This document shows positions 19,533 to 29,135 of a stretch of 64,000 nt of DNA, one piece after another (the stretch's first letter is position 1; every line of letters starts with the position of its first letter). Below the pieces are notes generated by a model. The model worked only from the letters and a program-made list of their open reading frames with translations, did not search any database and was not told the origin of the DNA. The DNA lies in contig NZ_SWKP01000007.1 of the NCBI RefSeq assembly GCF_005871165.1, positions 310,001-374,000 on the forward strand, read 5' to 3'. Both the position numbers and the translations under genes were made by a program. The stretch is from Maricaulis alexandrii. GTDB lineage: Bacteria; Pseudomonadota; Alphaproteobacteria; Caulobacterales; Maricaulaceae.

Positions 19533-20882
19533 CTACTGCAAAACCGGCTGCAGGCTTTCCGAAGTATCAAACCACACTGGCGGCTCTGCCGGTAGCAGGC
19601 GTGTGCAAAATCTGTGCAGGAATAGCGGCTGCGCTATCCCCCCTTCCCGGCTGTCCCCACCCAGGCCCGGCAGGGCGATCACCTCTCCGTCCCGGCGCAG
19701 GGCCAGCAGGCCCGGACGGGCCGCGGCGGGCACGCTGCCCAGGATGGACCGGTCCGCCAGCCCGTCATAGCCGCGGCCCAGAACCCCGGCCATGACCGGT
19801 GCTGACACATCGCGCAGGCTGAAACGTCCGTCCCAGACCGGGTCATCGCCCTCACCGGTGAGCCGGTTCGACGCGTGTCTGTCCACCCGGCCCAGCACCG
19901 CCCCCGGATCGCGAACCAGCCAGGCCTTGTCCCCGCCATCGAGCAGAACGCCAGCGGCAGTGGTCCGGACGCCGGAGGACAGTGCCCGGTCCAGTTGCAT
20001 CAGCGCCTTGCGGTCGGGCAGGCCGGACTGGCCGGACACCGCCAAGGCCAAGGCATCCCAGAGCCGCAACCGCACGGCTTCCGGCGCAGCCCGGAAACAC
20101 CGCCGGTCCAGACGGACACCGCCCCAGGGCGCGAACCGGACACAGCGCCGCGCCTGAGCCGCGGCGCACCGGTCCTCCTCGTCCTGAACGGCGCGCAGGT
20201 CTTCTGCCAGCCGCGCCAGTCGCTCCGGGCGAAACCCGCCGGCTTCCAGCGTTTCCAGATGCCGGCGGATCCGGATGCGGGTATAGGCCTCGTCCGCGTT
20301 GGACGGATCATCAATCCAGCTTTCCCCCTGTGCCGTCAGCCAGGCCCTCAGCTCCGCCCGGCGGTGGTCCAGCAGGGGGCGCAACAGGCGCAGATCCCGT
20401 CCTTGCGGCCAGAGCGGAGACGGGCCGACCGGGACCATGCCGGTACAGCTGCGCCAATTGCCGCCGGCCTCCAGACGCATCCAGACGGTTTCCGCCTGAT
20501 CATCCAGCGTGTGGCCGAGCAACAATTCCCGGATACCCCGGCGGCGGCAGGCCGTTGCGAAAAGTCTGTGGCGCGCCGCACGGGCGGCGGCCTGCAAGCC
20601 CGTTTCCGGCTTGTCACCGGTCCAGGCGAGGATGTCACAGGACAGACCCAGATCGCGAGCACGGGCGGCGACGCTCTTTGCTTCCGAATGCGCTTCCGGG
20701 CGAAGGCCATGATCGAGGGTGAGAATGTGAAGACGGCGCCCGCGGGCCTTCGCCCAGGACGCCGCCATCAAAAGCAGGGCTGTGCTGTCGCTGCCGCCGG
20801 AACAGGCCAAGGCGACCGGACCGGTGTCCATGACATGCCGGTCAAGCCAGGAATGGACACGCGTCTCGGGCGTGGCCGTCAC
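19533..20882 (-). CDS. tilS: tRNA(Ile)-lysidine synthetase
   Basis: N-type ATP pyrophosphatase that converts C34 of tRNA-Ile(CAU) to lysidine, changing its identity from Met to Ile. The PP-loop [10 protein letters not shown] is intact, followed by LDHGLRPE and [14 protein letters not shown]. From a GTG at 20882 the protein is 449 aa. This GTG lies one base after the cpoB stop; the longer frame to 20987 would overlap cpoB by about 100 bases and adds a non-conserved Arg/Pro-rich stretch, so it is rejected. Upstream neighbours are cpoB and pal; ftsH follows. Confidence 0.92.
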   Translation of the reverse strand: MTATPETRVHSWLDRHVMDTGPVALACSGGSDSTALLLMAASWAKARGRRLHILTLDHGLRPEAHSEAKSVAARARDLGLSCDILAWTGDKPETGLQAAARAARHRLFATACRRRGIRELLLGHTLDDQAETVWMRLEAGGNWRSCTGMVPVGPSPLWPQGRDLRLLRPLLDHRRAELRAWLTAQGESWIDDPSNADEAYTRIRIRRHLETLEAGGFRPERLARLAEDLRAVQDEEDRCAAAQARRCVRFAPWGGVRLDRRCFRAAPEAVRLRLWDALALAVSGQSGLPDRKALMQLDRALSSGVRTTAAGVLLDGGDKAWLVRDPGAVLGRVDRHASNRLTGEGDDPVWDGRFSLRDVSAPVMAGVLGRGYDGLADRSILGSVPAAARPGLLALRRDGEVIALPGLGGDSREGGIAQPLFLHRFCTRLLPAEPPVWFDTSESLQPVLQ

Positions 20883-20883
20883 C

Positions 20884-21762
20884 CTATTCGCAGCCGGCGC
20901 GGACCGACTCGCGGCGGGCCCGGGCCCGCGACGCCGCGGAGGCGTTCGGGAATTGTCCGGCAAACCGGCCCAGCGTGGCACAGGCATCGGCCTGGCGGCC
21001 CATCCCGTTCAGCGACGCGGCCAGACGCACCAGGCTGTCCGGCGCCTTCTCGCCATTGGGCTGAGCGCGCAAGGCAGCGATATAGGCGTCCGCCGCTTCC
21101 GCGAAATCGGACCGGACAAAGAAGGTCTCGCCCAGCCAGTACCAGGCCTCACCGGCCATGGCGTGATCGGGGTTGTCGTTCACGAAGGTCTCAAAACCCG
21201 ACTGGGCGCCATCGAAATCACCGTCGAGGAGCTGGCCATGGGCTTCGGAAAACAGTTCGGCGGGGTCGCGGGCTTCCGCTTCCGGCAGCGGCATGCCGTC
21301 CGCAATGCCCGACGGTGCGCCCAGCACACCCGTGGCGGCCGCGCGGGCTTCGCCATAGGGGTCATCGGGATCCACCACCGCGACGCTTTCACCGCTCTGC
21401 GGGTCCAGGCCTTCCTGCATCCAGGCCACGGCTTCATCATCCATCAGGGCCGGGTCCTCGACCGGGGCCTCGGCGACCGGACGGGCCTGGAGTTCCTCGA
21501 TCTGCTGGCGCAGCTGACGGTTCTCGAAAGCGAGACGCTCGCTCTCGCTGGTCAGTTCACGCAGCTGGTATTCCATCTCGTCGAGACGGCGCATCAGGGT
21601 TTCAGCAACCGGGTCGCCGGCCATGAACTGGTCTTCCAGCTCACCGATACGCACTTCCGTCGCATCGATCCGCTCGGAGAGCTCACGCCGGGACTGGGAC
21701 TGGGCGGGGCTGGTCAGCACAAGGGCGGCCAGCAGGACGGGAAGGGACAGGATTTTCATCAT
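20884..21762 (-). CDS. cpoB: Cell-division coordinator CpoB (YbgF)
   Basis: A 292-aa periplasmic protein of the Tol-Pal cluster that links peptidoglycan synthesis with outer-membrane constriction. The signal peptide ends SPAQSQ. An N-terminal coiled coil follows (SESERLAFENRQLRQQIEEL), then an Asp/Glu/Pro linker and three C-terminal TPR repeats starting DPAELFSEAHGQLLDGDF and ending FPNASAASRAR. The start at 21762 or the next codon gives a proper signal peptide. No strong ribosome site is seen. It follows pal after a terminator-like hairpin. Confidence 0.88.
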   Translation of the reverse strand: MMKILSLPVLLAALVLTSPAQSQSRRELSERIDATEVRIGELEDQFMAGDPVAETLMRRLDEMEYQLRELTSESERLAFENRQLRQQIEELQARPVAEAPVEDPALMDDEAVAWMQEGLDPQSGESVAVVDPDDPYGEARAAATGVLGAPSGIADGMPLPEAEARDPAELFSEAHGQLLDGDFDGAQSGFETFVNDNPDHAMAGEAWYWLGETFFVRSDFAEAADAYIAALRAQPNGEKAPDSLVRLAASLNGMGRQADACATLGRFAGQFPNASAASRARARRESVRAGCE

Positions 21763-21817
21763 GGGACACGCAAATGGCAGAACAGGACGGCGAAAATACG
21801 GCGTCTGAGGAAATATG

Positions 21818-21849
21818 AAAACGCCCGCAGCCATGCGGCCACGGGCGTT
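21818..21849 (-). terminator. Hairpin between pal and cpoB
   Basis: AACGCCCG and CGGGCGTT form an 8-bp stem around a 14-base loop, followed on the minus strand by TTCATATTT. It probably reduces transcription from pal into cpoB. Confidence 0.6.
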
Positions 21850-21872
21850 GTCTGTCAAACCGGCATGAAAGC

Positions 21873-22400
21873 CTAGTTCGTGTAGCCGCCGACGAGCGTC
21901 GTGGTGGCGTTACGATTGATCGCCCAGCACTGCTCATTGGACTGCGTGCAGGTCGGGTTTTCCTTGCCGTAGGAGGTCGTGGAAATGCGCGAGGCATCCA
22001 CACCTTGGCTGATCAGGTAATCCCGGGCCGCATTGGCGCGACGGGCGCCGAGGGCAAGGTTGTACTCCCGCGTGCCGCGTTCATCACAATTGCCGGCGAT
22101 GAGGATGCGCGCGCCCGGATAGCTGGCCAGCCAAGCGGCCTGGCGGCGCAGCGTGGTGCGGGCTTCCGGCGTTAGGTCGTGGCGGTCCAGGCCGTAGAAG
22201 ACACGGTCGCCAGCGGTCTGCGTGAAGTGCTCCGCGGAGCCTTCGGCCGGACCGGTCGGCGTGGTGTCGACGACAGCGCCGCCACCATTATCGGTGACCG
22301 GCGGTTCAATCGGCATGTCAGAATTGTCGTCAGGCGGCGTGGAGGCACACGCGGTGGCAAAAGCGCCGAGCACCGCAACAGCAAACAGTTTAATTTTCAT
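21873..22400 (-). CDS. pal: Peptidoglycan-associated lipoprotein Pal
   Basis: A 175-aa outer-membrane lipoprotein anchoring the outer membrane to peptidoglycan. A short signal ends with the lipobox ATAC (Cys18). A Pro/Asp linker precedes the OmpA-like domain (about residues 65-170) with the binding motif NCDERGTREYNLALGARRA. It works with TolB and the TolQRA complex encoded upstream. Cys near the C terminus (PTCTQSNEQCW) could form a disulfide. Confidence 0.96.
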   Translation of the reverse strand: MKIKLFAVAVLGAFATACASTPPDDNSDMPIEPPVTDNGGGAVVDTTPTGPAEGSAEHFTQTAGDRVFYGLDRHDLTPEARTTLRRQAAWLASYPGARILIAGNCDERGTREYNLALGARRANAARDYLISQGVDASRISTTSYGKENPTCTQSNEQCWAINRNATTTLVGGYTN

Positions 22401-22532
22401 AATGTTACACCCTCATCCAGCCGCAGCCGTGACGGCTGCTGGCCTACTCCCAATCACGACTCGCGTGACGCAACTGAATAAACGACCCCCCCAGTGGTGC
22501 CGCATTCCTGCGAAACGTTACGCAGAAATCCG

Positions 22533-23888
22533 TTACTCAATCAAGGGCGACCACGCCGGATCCGACGCCATTCCGCCGGTGGCCAACCGCCTTAGATTGA
22601 ACCCGGCAAGGTCAACGCTCCAGATTTCGTAACGCGTACCATCCGCCCGCGGTTCCCCGCGCGTGAACAGCAAGACCCGTCCATTCGGCGACCAGGCCGG
22701 CGTATCCACGAAAAAGCCTTCGTAGAGAATGCGCTCAATGCCCGAGCCGTCCGCCCGCACCACACCGAGCGAGAACTGGCCACCGCTTTGTTTGGTAAAG
22801 GCAATCAAATCACCGCGAGGCGACCAGACCGGGGTCGTATAGAGGCCTTCCCCGAAGGTGATGCGCTGCACATCCGTGCCATCACGATTCATCGTGTAGA
22901 GCTGCGATCCGCCCCCGCGCGAGGAGGAGAACACAATGCGTTCACCATCGGGCGAGAAAGAGGGTTCCACATCATCAGCCGGATGCTGCGTCAGGCGCTG
23001 CAGGGCCCGCGTGCGCAGGTCGAACAGGTGGATGTCATGGCCCGACCGGGTCTCGATCGACACGGCGAGCTGGCTGCCATCCGGCGTGAAGCGCGCCGAC
23101 AGGCTCTGCCCGTCCGGATCGAGCCCGGCCTCGCGCATGGCCTGGGTGAACAGGGCTTCCTGCCGGCCGGTTTCGAGATCGTAGAGATAGGTCGTCGCCT
23201 GCCCGTCGAGGAAGGAGACATAGGTGATCTCCTGGGAATTGGGCGAATAGTTCGGCAGCAGCGCCATGTAGGACCGGTCCGTCAGGAAGGAGGGGTTCGC
23301 CCCGTCCTGGTCCATGATGGCCAGCTGGCGCAGCGGCTCGCCTTCAATGCCGCGGCCTTCCGCGACATAGACGATCCGGGTGTTGAAATAGCCGCTCTCA
23401 CCGGTCAGGCGCTGATAGACCTCGTCGGCGACGCGGTGGGCCACCCGGCGCCAGTTCTCCGGCGCGGTGCGGTATTGCAGGCCGAGCAATTGTTCTTCCA
23501 GCCGGGTATCCCAGAGCCGGAAGGCGACGACGAGACGGCCATCATCCTGGATGTGGACACTGCCGACCAGCAGCGCCGAAGAGCCGATCACACGCCAGTC
23601 GGAAAAGCGCGGACGCAGATCGATATTCTCGATGTCCTCGATATAGGCGTCCTGATCGATCGGGGCGAACAGGCCGGACGAGGCCAGATCATTGGTGACG
23701 ACGCGCGTGATGTCCGTGCCGCGCGACATCGCTTCCTCGCTGCTGCCGACGAAATCCGGCAGGGCAACCGGCAGCGGATCGAGATTGCCGCGGGTCACAT
23801 CGACGCGAAGCGGTTCCTGGGCCTGGGCCATGGCTGTGACGGCCAGTCCGGCAATCAGGGCCGCAAGGGCGGCAAGAAAACGGTTCAT
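22533..23888 (-). CDS. tolB: Tol-Pal system beta-propeller protein TolB
   Basis: A 451-aa periplasmic protein with a signal peptide ending AMAQAQ. The N-terminal domain (to about residue 170) precedes a six-blade propeller with repeated SPNG/SPDG/SPRGD turns (EPSFSPDGERIVFSS, VWSPRGDLIAF). It binds Pal and TolA. The ATG at 23888 has GGAG 8 bases before it and starts the signal peptide directly; an ATG eight codons upstream overlaps the tolA stop and is less likely. It lies 23 bases after tolA. Confidence 0.96.
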   Translation of the reverse strand: MNRFLAALAALIAGLAVTAMAQAQEPLRVDVTRGNLDPLPVALPDFVGSSEEAMSRGTDITRVVTNDLASSGLFAPIDQDAYIEDIENIDLRPRFSDWRVIGSSALLVGSVHIQDDGRLVVAFRLWDTRLEEQLLGLQYRTAPENWRRVAHRVADEVYQRLTGESGYFNTRIVYVAEGRGIEGEPLRQLAIMDQDGANPSFLTDRSYMALLPNYSPNSQEITYVSFLDGQATTYLYDLETGRQEALFTQAMREAGLDPDGQSLSARFTPDGSQLAVSIETRSGHDIHLFDLRTRALQRLTQHPADDVEPSFSPDGERIVFSSSRGGGSQLYTMNRDGTDVQRITFGEGLYTTPVWSPRGDLIAFTKQSGGQFSLGVVRADGSGIERILYEGFFVDTPAWSPNGRVLLFTRGEPRADGTRYEIWSVDLAGFNLRRLATGGMASDPAWSPLIE

Positions 23889-23911
23889 GCGGAAAACTCC
23901 AGCAGCAAACA

Positions 23912-24757
23912 TCAGCGATTATAAAGTTCCGGCGAAAAATTGACCTCAATTTGACGCCACTGGGAATAGGCCTCGGGCGGCAGCGGATAAGGCGCACATT
24001 CAACGGCCGCGCGCATTGCCCGTTCCCCGGCAATCCGCAAATAGGGATTGGGCGAGTTGAGCACCCGGGCCTGATCCACGATACGCGGCGGCCCTGACAA
24101 TTCGCCATCGCGGCTGAGGTTCAGGATGAGCCTGACAGCCAACTCATCCGGCTCCGGCGCGTCCAGCGAATTGCGCCAGCAGCGCGACAAATGGCTGGAA
24201 ATCATGTCCTGGAGCGTGGCGGTCATGGCCGTGGCCTCACCTGCCGAACGACGGGTGTCGCCGGTGTCCGGCGTTCCGTTGTCACGGCGGCTCTCGGCGA
24301 CCTGACGCTCGATATTGCCCAGCATGTCCTCCAGTGAAGGCTCGGCCGGACGGTCCGGTTCGCGTTGCGGGGTGACCGGCGTCTGCGGTTCAGGTTCAGG
24401 CTCCGGCTCGGGTTCCGGTTCGGGCTCTTCCTCGACCGGGTCGGGCTCGGGTTCCGGCTCAGGCGTCACCGGGTCGGGATCGATGAGTTCCGGTTCGGGC
24501 TCCGGCGCGACCGGTTCCGGCTCCGGAGCGGACACCGGGTCCTCAATCGCGTCCTCGATCGTCTCCTCCGGCAGCTCTTCCGGTTCGGGCTCCGGTTCCG
24601 GCGCGGCGGCACGCACATTGGTGCGTTCCGACAACGCGACCAGCTGCACCGGCACGATCGGTGTGTTCTCCACGACCTGGGACGCCTTAGGCAGATAGAT
24701 CAGCCCAACGGCGATGATCCCGGCGTGGATCAGGAGAGAGACAAGGAGCGCACGCAC
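23912..24757 (-). CDS. tolA: TolA/TonB-like envelope-spanning protein
   Basis: A 281-aa protein. It has an N-terminal inner-membrane helix (residues 3-22), a long periplasmic spacer made of Glu-Pro repeats (about 52-140) and a C-terminal TolA/TonB-like domain from about 180 with SRCWRNSLD and LILNLSRDGELSG. It bridges the TolQR motor to TolB/Pal. The spacer is rigid Pro-Glu, as in TonB, rather than the Ala/Lys helix of E. coli TolA; this is usual in alphaproteobacteria. Confidence 0.9.
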   Translation of the reverse strand: MRALLVSLLIHAGIIAVGLIYLPKASQVVENTPIVPVQLVALSERTNVRAAAPEPEPEPEELPEETIEDAIEDPVSAPEPEPVAPEPEPELIDPDPVTPEPEPEPDPVEEEPEPEPEPEPEPEPQTPVTPQREPDRPAEPSLEDMLGNIERQVAESRRDNGTPDTGDTRRSAGEATAMTATLQDMISSHLSRCWRNSLDAPEPDELAVRLILNLSRDGELSGPPRIVDQARVLNSPNPYLRIAGERAMRAAVECAPYPLPPEAYSQWRQIEVNFSPELYNR

Positions 24758-24769
24758 AATCCGGCCTCG

Positions 24770-25204
24770 CTATTGCTCGATCGGATCGGTCACCAGGCCC
24801 AGATTGGTAAAACCGGCGGCATTGATGTTCGCCATCACCCGCGCGACATCGCCATAGGCCGCACCATCATCAGCGCGAATGAAAATCCGGGACTCATAGC
24901 CCGTGCCGGCAATCGCGGTCAGGCGCGGCGCCAGTTCGGCCAGTCCGACCTCGGTTTCCTGCAGATAGATGAGACCATCCGTCGTGATCGTGATGGTGAG
25001 CGGTTCCTCGTCGGCCGGCAGATTGCGGGCCTCGGTGTCGGGCAGATCAACCGGCACGCCCACCGTCAGCAGGGGCGCCGTGATCATGAAGACGATCAGC
25101 AGGACCAGCATCACGTCGACGAAGGGCGTGACATTGATCTCCGCCTTGGGCTTCCAGCGGGCGCGGCCGCGTCCGGACCTGCCGCTATCGAGAGACACAG
25201 CCAT
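24770..25204 (-). CDS. tolR: Tol-Pal system protein TolR
   Basis: A 144-aa ExbD/TolR family protein. One transmembrane helix (about residues 24-46) carries the conserved proton-path Asp in INVTPFVDVMLVLLIVFM. The periplasmic domain (from LPDTEARNLP) follows. With TolQ it forms the proton-driven motor for TolA. It starts 2 bases after tolQ and ends 12 bases before tolA. Confidence 0.96.
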   Translation of the reverse strand: MAVSLDSGRSGRGRARWKPKAEINVTPFVDVMLVLLIVFMITAPLLTVGVPVDLPDTEARNLPADEEPLTITITTDGLIYLQETEVGLAELAPRLTAIAGTGYESRIFIRADDGAAYGDVARVMANINAAGFTNLGLVTDPIEQ

Positions 25205-25206
25205 GA

Positions 25207-25875
<669 letters not shown>

Positions 25876-26049
25876 GAAGCTGACCCTCTGCTTCCGGCTG
25901 CGCACGCGTCCATGCGAACCGTTTTACTACACACGCCAAGCGCCTTGCATGAGCGATGCCTGACCCAAACAGGCGATCAGGCTTTCAGGCTCTCATGCAC
26001 GGTGAATACGGCAAATTTGCGGGGATGAGACAGTACTTGCTCCGCACAT

Positions 26050-26718
26050 TCAAGCTTCATCATTGTGAGCAACGGTGTGCGCGGCGACCGGTTCCACCAC
26101 ATCCCAGTGCTCGACGATGCGGCCATTGGTGAGGCGGAAGAGGTCGCAGGTGCGGAAATGCTGGCCGTCCTGGTCGTAGGCGGAAAACACCGCCACGAAA
26201 CTGCCCTCGCCCACAAGGTCATCAACCCCGTGATAGCGAAGGCCGCTGCGCGGGCTTCGACGGCCGGCGAAATCGTCCAACCGGTCCGGGTCCATGCACC
26301 CACCCGGCGTGTGGGACACGAAGACCGACCGGTCGATGTATTCGTCCAACCGGTCGAGCCCGTCCGCTTCCGTGACCGCGTCGATGAAGTCCTGCACGCG
26401 GCGTTTATTGGCTTCGGTCTCGCTGTGTGCGCCATTGGGCAGCGAACAGGCCGCCAGGGAGGAACACAGGCAGTCCTTCTGGACATAGCGCGCGGAAATC
26501 TGGCGGCGGACCGACATCAGGCCGCGATCATCGGCCCGGATCAGGCTCATGGTCAGCCAGGAGGCTCCGCCACCGTCAGACTCGTTCACCGCCTTGATGA
26601 ACATGCTGTCGCCATCCTGCAGGACACGCGTGACGGAAAATCCGAAATTGGGAGGGCGCTCCGGCGCTGCCGGTTGCGTTGCTTCCGCATTGTGACGGGA
26701 ATGACGATGATCGTCCAA
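26050..26718 (-). CDS. SnoaL-like (NTF2-fold) protein
   Basis: A 222-aa protein. The C-terminal half (about residues 98-215) resembles SnoaL-like cyclase/dehydratase domains of the NTF2 fold: NKRRVQDFIDAVTEAD, then SFVAVFSAY and the ending RLTNGRIVEHWDVVEPV. The N-terminal half also looks NTF2-like but weaker. It starts with TTG preceded by GGAAGGGAGG. Function unknown; NTF2-fold proteins range from enzymes to binding domains. It lies between ybgC and tolQ, which are usually adjacent, so it is probably inserted. Confidence 0.75.
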   Translation of the reverse strand: MDDHRHSRHNAEATQPAAPERPPNFGFSVTRVLQDGDSMFIKAVNESDGGGASWLTMSLIRADDRGLMSVRRQISARYVQKDCLCSSLAACSLPNGAHSETEANKRRVQDFIDAVTEADGLDRLDEYIDRSVFVSHTPGGCMDPDRLDDFAGRRSPRSGLRYHGVDDLVGEGSFVAVFSAYDQDGQHFRTCDLFRLTNGRIVEHWDVVEPVAAHTVAHNDEA

Positions 26719-26808
26719 ACCGGCCTCCCTTCCTGCAATCAGGGGTAAAGGAGCCCCCGGGGGTGGGCAAGCGAGCTTTTAAAATATCACGCAGTACCGT
26801 CCGGACGG

Positions 26809-27267
26809 TCAGTCAGGCTGGACAACATAATCCGCCCACTTGGCAGCCATGGATTTCGGCGGACGCTTGGCCCGGCCGCCGCCATCGATGCACACGGCCT
26901 GGACATCGGCTTCCGCGATCACCTCATCGCCGCGCAGAATGCGCTGGCCGATCATCAGACGGGCGCCTTTCTGCGGCTTGTAGAGCGTTTCCACCACCAG
27001 GATGTCATCCACTTTCGCCGCCCGGACGAATTCCACATTCATGCGGCGCACGGCGAAGGCCAGCGCGTCCTCCTGGGCGGCCAGTTCGGAATGATGGATC
27101 CCCAGCGCCCGCAGGCTTTCCGTCCGTCCGCGCTCGAAAAAGTGCAGATAACGTGCGTGATAGACGATGCCGGAAAAATCCGTGTCTTCATAATAGACCC
27201 GCACGGGCAGGCGATGGATCCGGTCGGAATGGAATTCGCCGGAAGCGGGAAGAAGCGGCGCTGTCAT
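26809..27267 (-). CDS. ybgC: Acyl-CoA thioesterase YbgC
   Basis: A 152-aa hotdog-fold thioesterase, the first member of many tol-pal operons. The catalytic motif is clear: VRVYYEDTDFSGIVYHARYL with the essential Asp, followed by FFERGRTE. It hydrolyses short acyl-CoA or acyl-ACP esters in the cytoplasm. It precedes the SnoaL-like gene by 90 bases and is divergent from the histidine kinase gene. Confidence 0.93.
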   Translation of the reverse strand: MTAPLLPASGEFHSDRIHRLPVRVYYEDTDFSGIVYHARYLHFFERGRTESLRALGIHHSELAAQEDALAFAVRRMNVEFVRAAKVDDILVVETLYKPQKGARLMIGQRILRGDEVIAEADVQAVCIDGGGRAKRPPKSMAAKWADYVVQPD

Positions 27268-27343
27268 TGTTAATCCAATATCAGAGTCTGGGTGTTAGGA
27301 AACACTGTCAGGGGACGAGATCGGGGGCGTCACGGGTTAGCCC

Positions 27344-29134
27344 ATGCGTGGTTTGAAAGCGTACATATGGCCTGCAGTCGAGGATGGCGACCATCTTCGC
27401 GCGGCGCAATTGCGCATCATCGGTGTGACGGCCCTGACCATTGTGGTCTTTGGCGGTCTGGCCGGTGCCCTCAATTTCATTGCCAATTTCGAGCGTTTCG
27501 CGCTCCAGGCCTGGCTCGGCCTGGTGACCCCGCTCTGCGTCGGGGGCCTGCCAGCCTTGGCGCGGTCGAGACTGAGCCTGCGCACGACCGGCCTGGTCAC
27601 GGTCGGCTTTCTCTATCTCGTCCTGGCGGGTCAGGCCGCCAGCATGGGCGGAATGGCCTACCCCATCGTGATCTATCTGCCCGGCCTGCCGATCCTGGCC
27701 GCCTTCCTGATCGGCCCTCGCGCCGGCCTCGGCTTGGGACTGCTGATCAGCGCCACCATGGGCAGTCTGTTCGTGTTCCGGCAATGGGTCCCGACCCCGG
27801 CCGACTGGGACATCAATTACTATCTTCTGGGCTGGATCACGGTTTCGCTGATTCTGCTGACCCTCGCCGCGAGCGTGGTTTGCGCGATTTTTGCGCACCA
27901 GATGGCCGCCGCCGGGGCTGCCCTCGATGAGGCGCGCCGCCGGTCGGACGCCGCCAATGATGCCAAGACGGCCTTCCTCGCCAATATCAGTCACGAGATC
28001 CGCACGCCGATGAATGCCATGCTGGGCATGGCGCAAGCGCTTCAACAGGAAGACTTGGACGACGGGCAGCGCGACAAGGTCGAAACCATGACCCGGTCCG
28101 GCGATGTCCTCCTGCGCCTGGTCAATGAAGTGCTGGACATGGCCCGCATCGAGGCCGGCCGGCTGGAAATCGTGCCGCAACCCTTCCGCCTGACTGACAC
28201 GGTCGCGATGCTGGAAGGCCTGTTTGCGGGCCAAGCCTTGGAAAAAGGTCTCGATTTCTCGGTTCGCCTGAGCGGGGAGAGCGAGCGCGTCTTCATTGGC
28301 GACCCGGTCCGGATCGGGCAAATCCTGGCCAATCTGACGGCCAATGCGATCAAGTTCACGAAACAGGGCCATGTGCAGATCAGCCTGCATGCCGATGTGC
28401 CGGACGAGACGGGCCAGACGCGGCTGACCCTGTCGGTCGAGGATAGCGGGATCGGGATCGCCGCCGAGGACGCGGCAACACTCTTCCAGCCCTTCGCGCA
28501 GGCGGGCTCTGCCGAAATGCGCGCCTATGGCGGCACCGGGCTGGGTCTGGCGATCTGCCGCCAGCTCTGCGAGCTGATGGACGGCGATATCACGCTGGAC
28601 AGCGCGCCCGGCGAGGGCAGTGTCTTCACGGCCCATATCCGGGTCGCGATCGCGACCGGCGATGCCGCGACTGCCACCCGCCCGGCCTCCGGAACCGACC
28701 TGTCACCCCTGCAGCCCTTGCGGGTTCTGGCAGCGGACGACAATCCCACCAATCGCTTGGTCTTGCGGGCCCTGCTCGACAGCCTGGTGGGGACGCTCTG
28801 CCTGGTCGAAAACGGACAGGAAGCCCTGGACTTGCTGGAAGCAGAGCACTTTGACCTGGTCCTGCTGGACAGCCGCATGCCGGTCATGGACGGCATTGCG
28901 GCCGCCCAGGCGATCCGGAAAGGCGAAGCGGAAACCGGCAAACCGCCCCTGCCGGTCTATGCGCTGACGGCGAATGTCATGCCGGAACAGGTGGCAGAGT
29001 ATGAAGCGGCCGGAATGACCGGCGTGCTGGCCAAGCCGATTGCCCGCGATGCCCTGATCGCGACCCTGCTGAAGCATGCGAACGACGAACCGGCAGACCG
29101 GGACACCCCGCCGGCGCGCTTTCTGGCAGAATAG
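27344..29134 (+). CDS. Hybrid sensor histidine kinase with receiver domain
   Basis: A 596-aa inner-membrane kinase. About six transmembrane helices lie in residues 22-185, with no large periplasmic domain, so it may sense the membrane. Then a HisKA domain with His217 (NISHEIRTP), an HATPase domain with N box (NLTANAIKF), G1 (DSGIGI) and G2 (GGTGLGLAI), and a C-terminal receiver (about 458-585) with Asp465-Asp466, phospho-acceptor Asp509 (VLLDSRMP) and Lys564. No output gene adjoins it, so phosphotransfer to an orphan partner is likely. It lies opposite in direction inside the ruv-tol cluster; its stop is one base from the ruvB stop. Confidence 0.92.
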   Translation: MRGLKAYIWPAVEDGDHLRAAQLRIIGVTALTIVVFGGLAGALNFIANFERFALQAWLGLVTPLCVGGLPALARSRLSLRTTGLVTVGFLYLVLAGQAASMGGMAYPIVIYLPGLPILAAFLIGPRAGLGLGLLISATMGSLFVFRQWVPTPADWDINYYLLGWITVSLILLTLAASVVCAIFAHQMAAAGAALDEARRRSDAANDAKTAFLANISHEIRTPMNAMLGMAQALQQEDLDDGQRDKVETMTRSGDVLLRLVNEVLDMARIEAGRLEIVPQPFRLTDTVAMLEGLFAGQALEKGLDFSVRLSGESERVFIGDPVRIGQILANLTANAIKFTKQGHVQISLHADVPDETGQTRLTLSVEDSGIGIAAEDAATLFQPFAQAGSAEMRAYGGTGLGLAICRQLCELMDGDITLDSAPGEGSVFTAHIRVAIATGDAATATRPASGTDLSPLQPLRVLAADDNPTNRLVLRALLDSLVGTLCLVENGQEALDLLEAEHFDLVLLDSRMPVMDGIAAAQAIRKGEAETGKPPLPVYALTANVMPEQVAEYEAAGMTGVLAKPIARDALIATLLKHANDEPADRDTPPARFLAE

Positions 29135-29135
29135 T

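Noticed and set aside
20883-20987. Upstream extension of tilS to an ATG
   Set aside because: It would overlap cpoB by about 100 bases, and the added Arg/Pro-rich residues are not family-like.
23889-23912. Upstream tolB start overlapping the tolA stop (TGATG)
   Set aside because: The ATG at 23888 has a good ribosome site and gives a normal signal peptide.
24350-24620. Low-complexity Glu/Pro stretch in tolA as a frameshift or error
   Set aside because: The frame is continuous, and a Pro-Glu spacer is normal for TonB/TolA proteins in this group.
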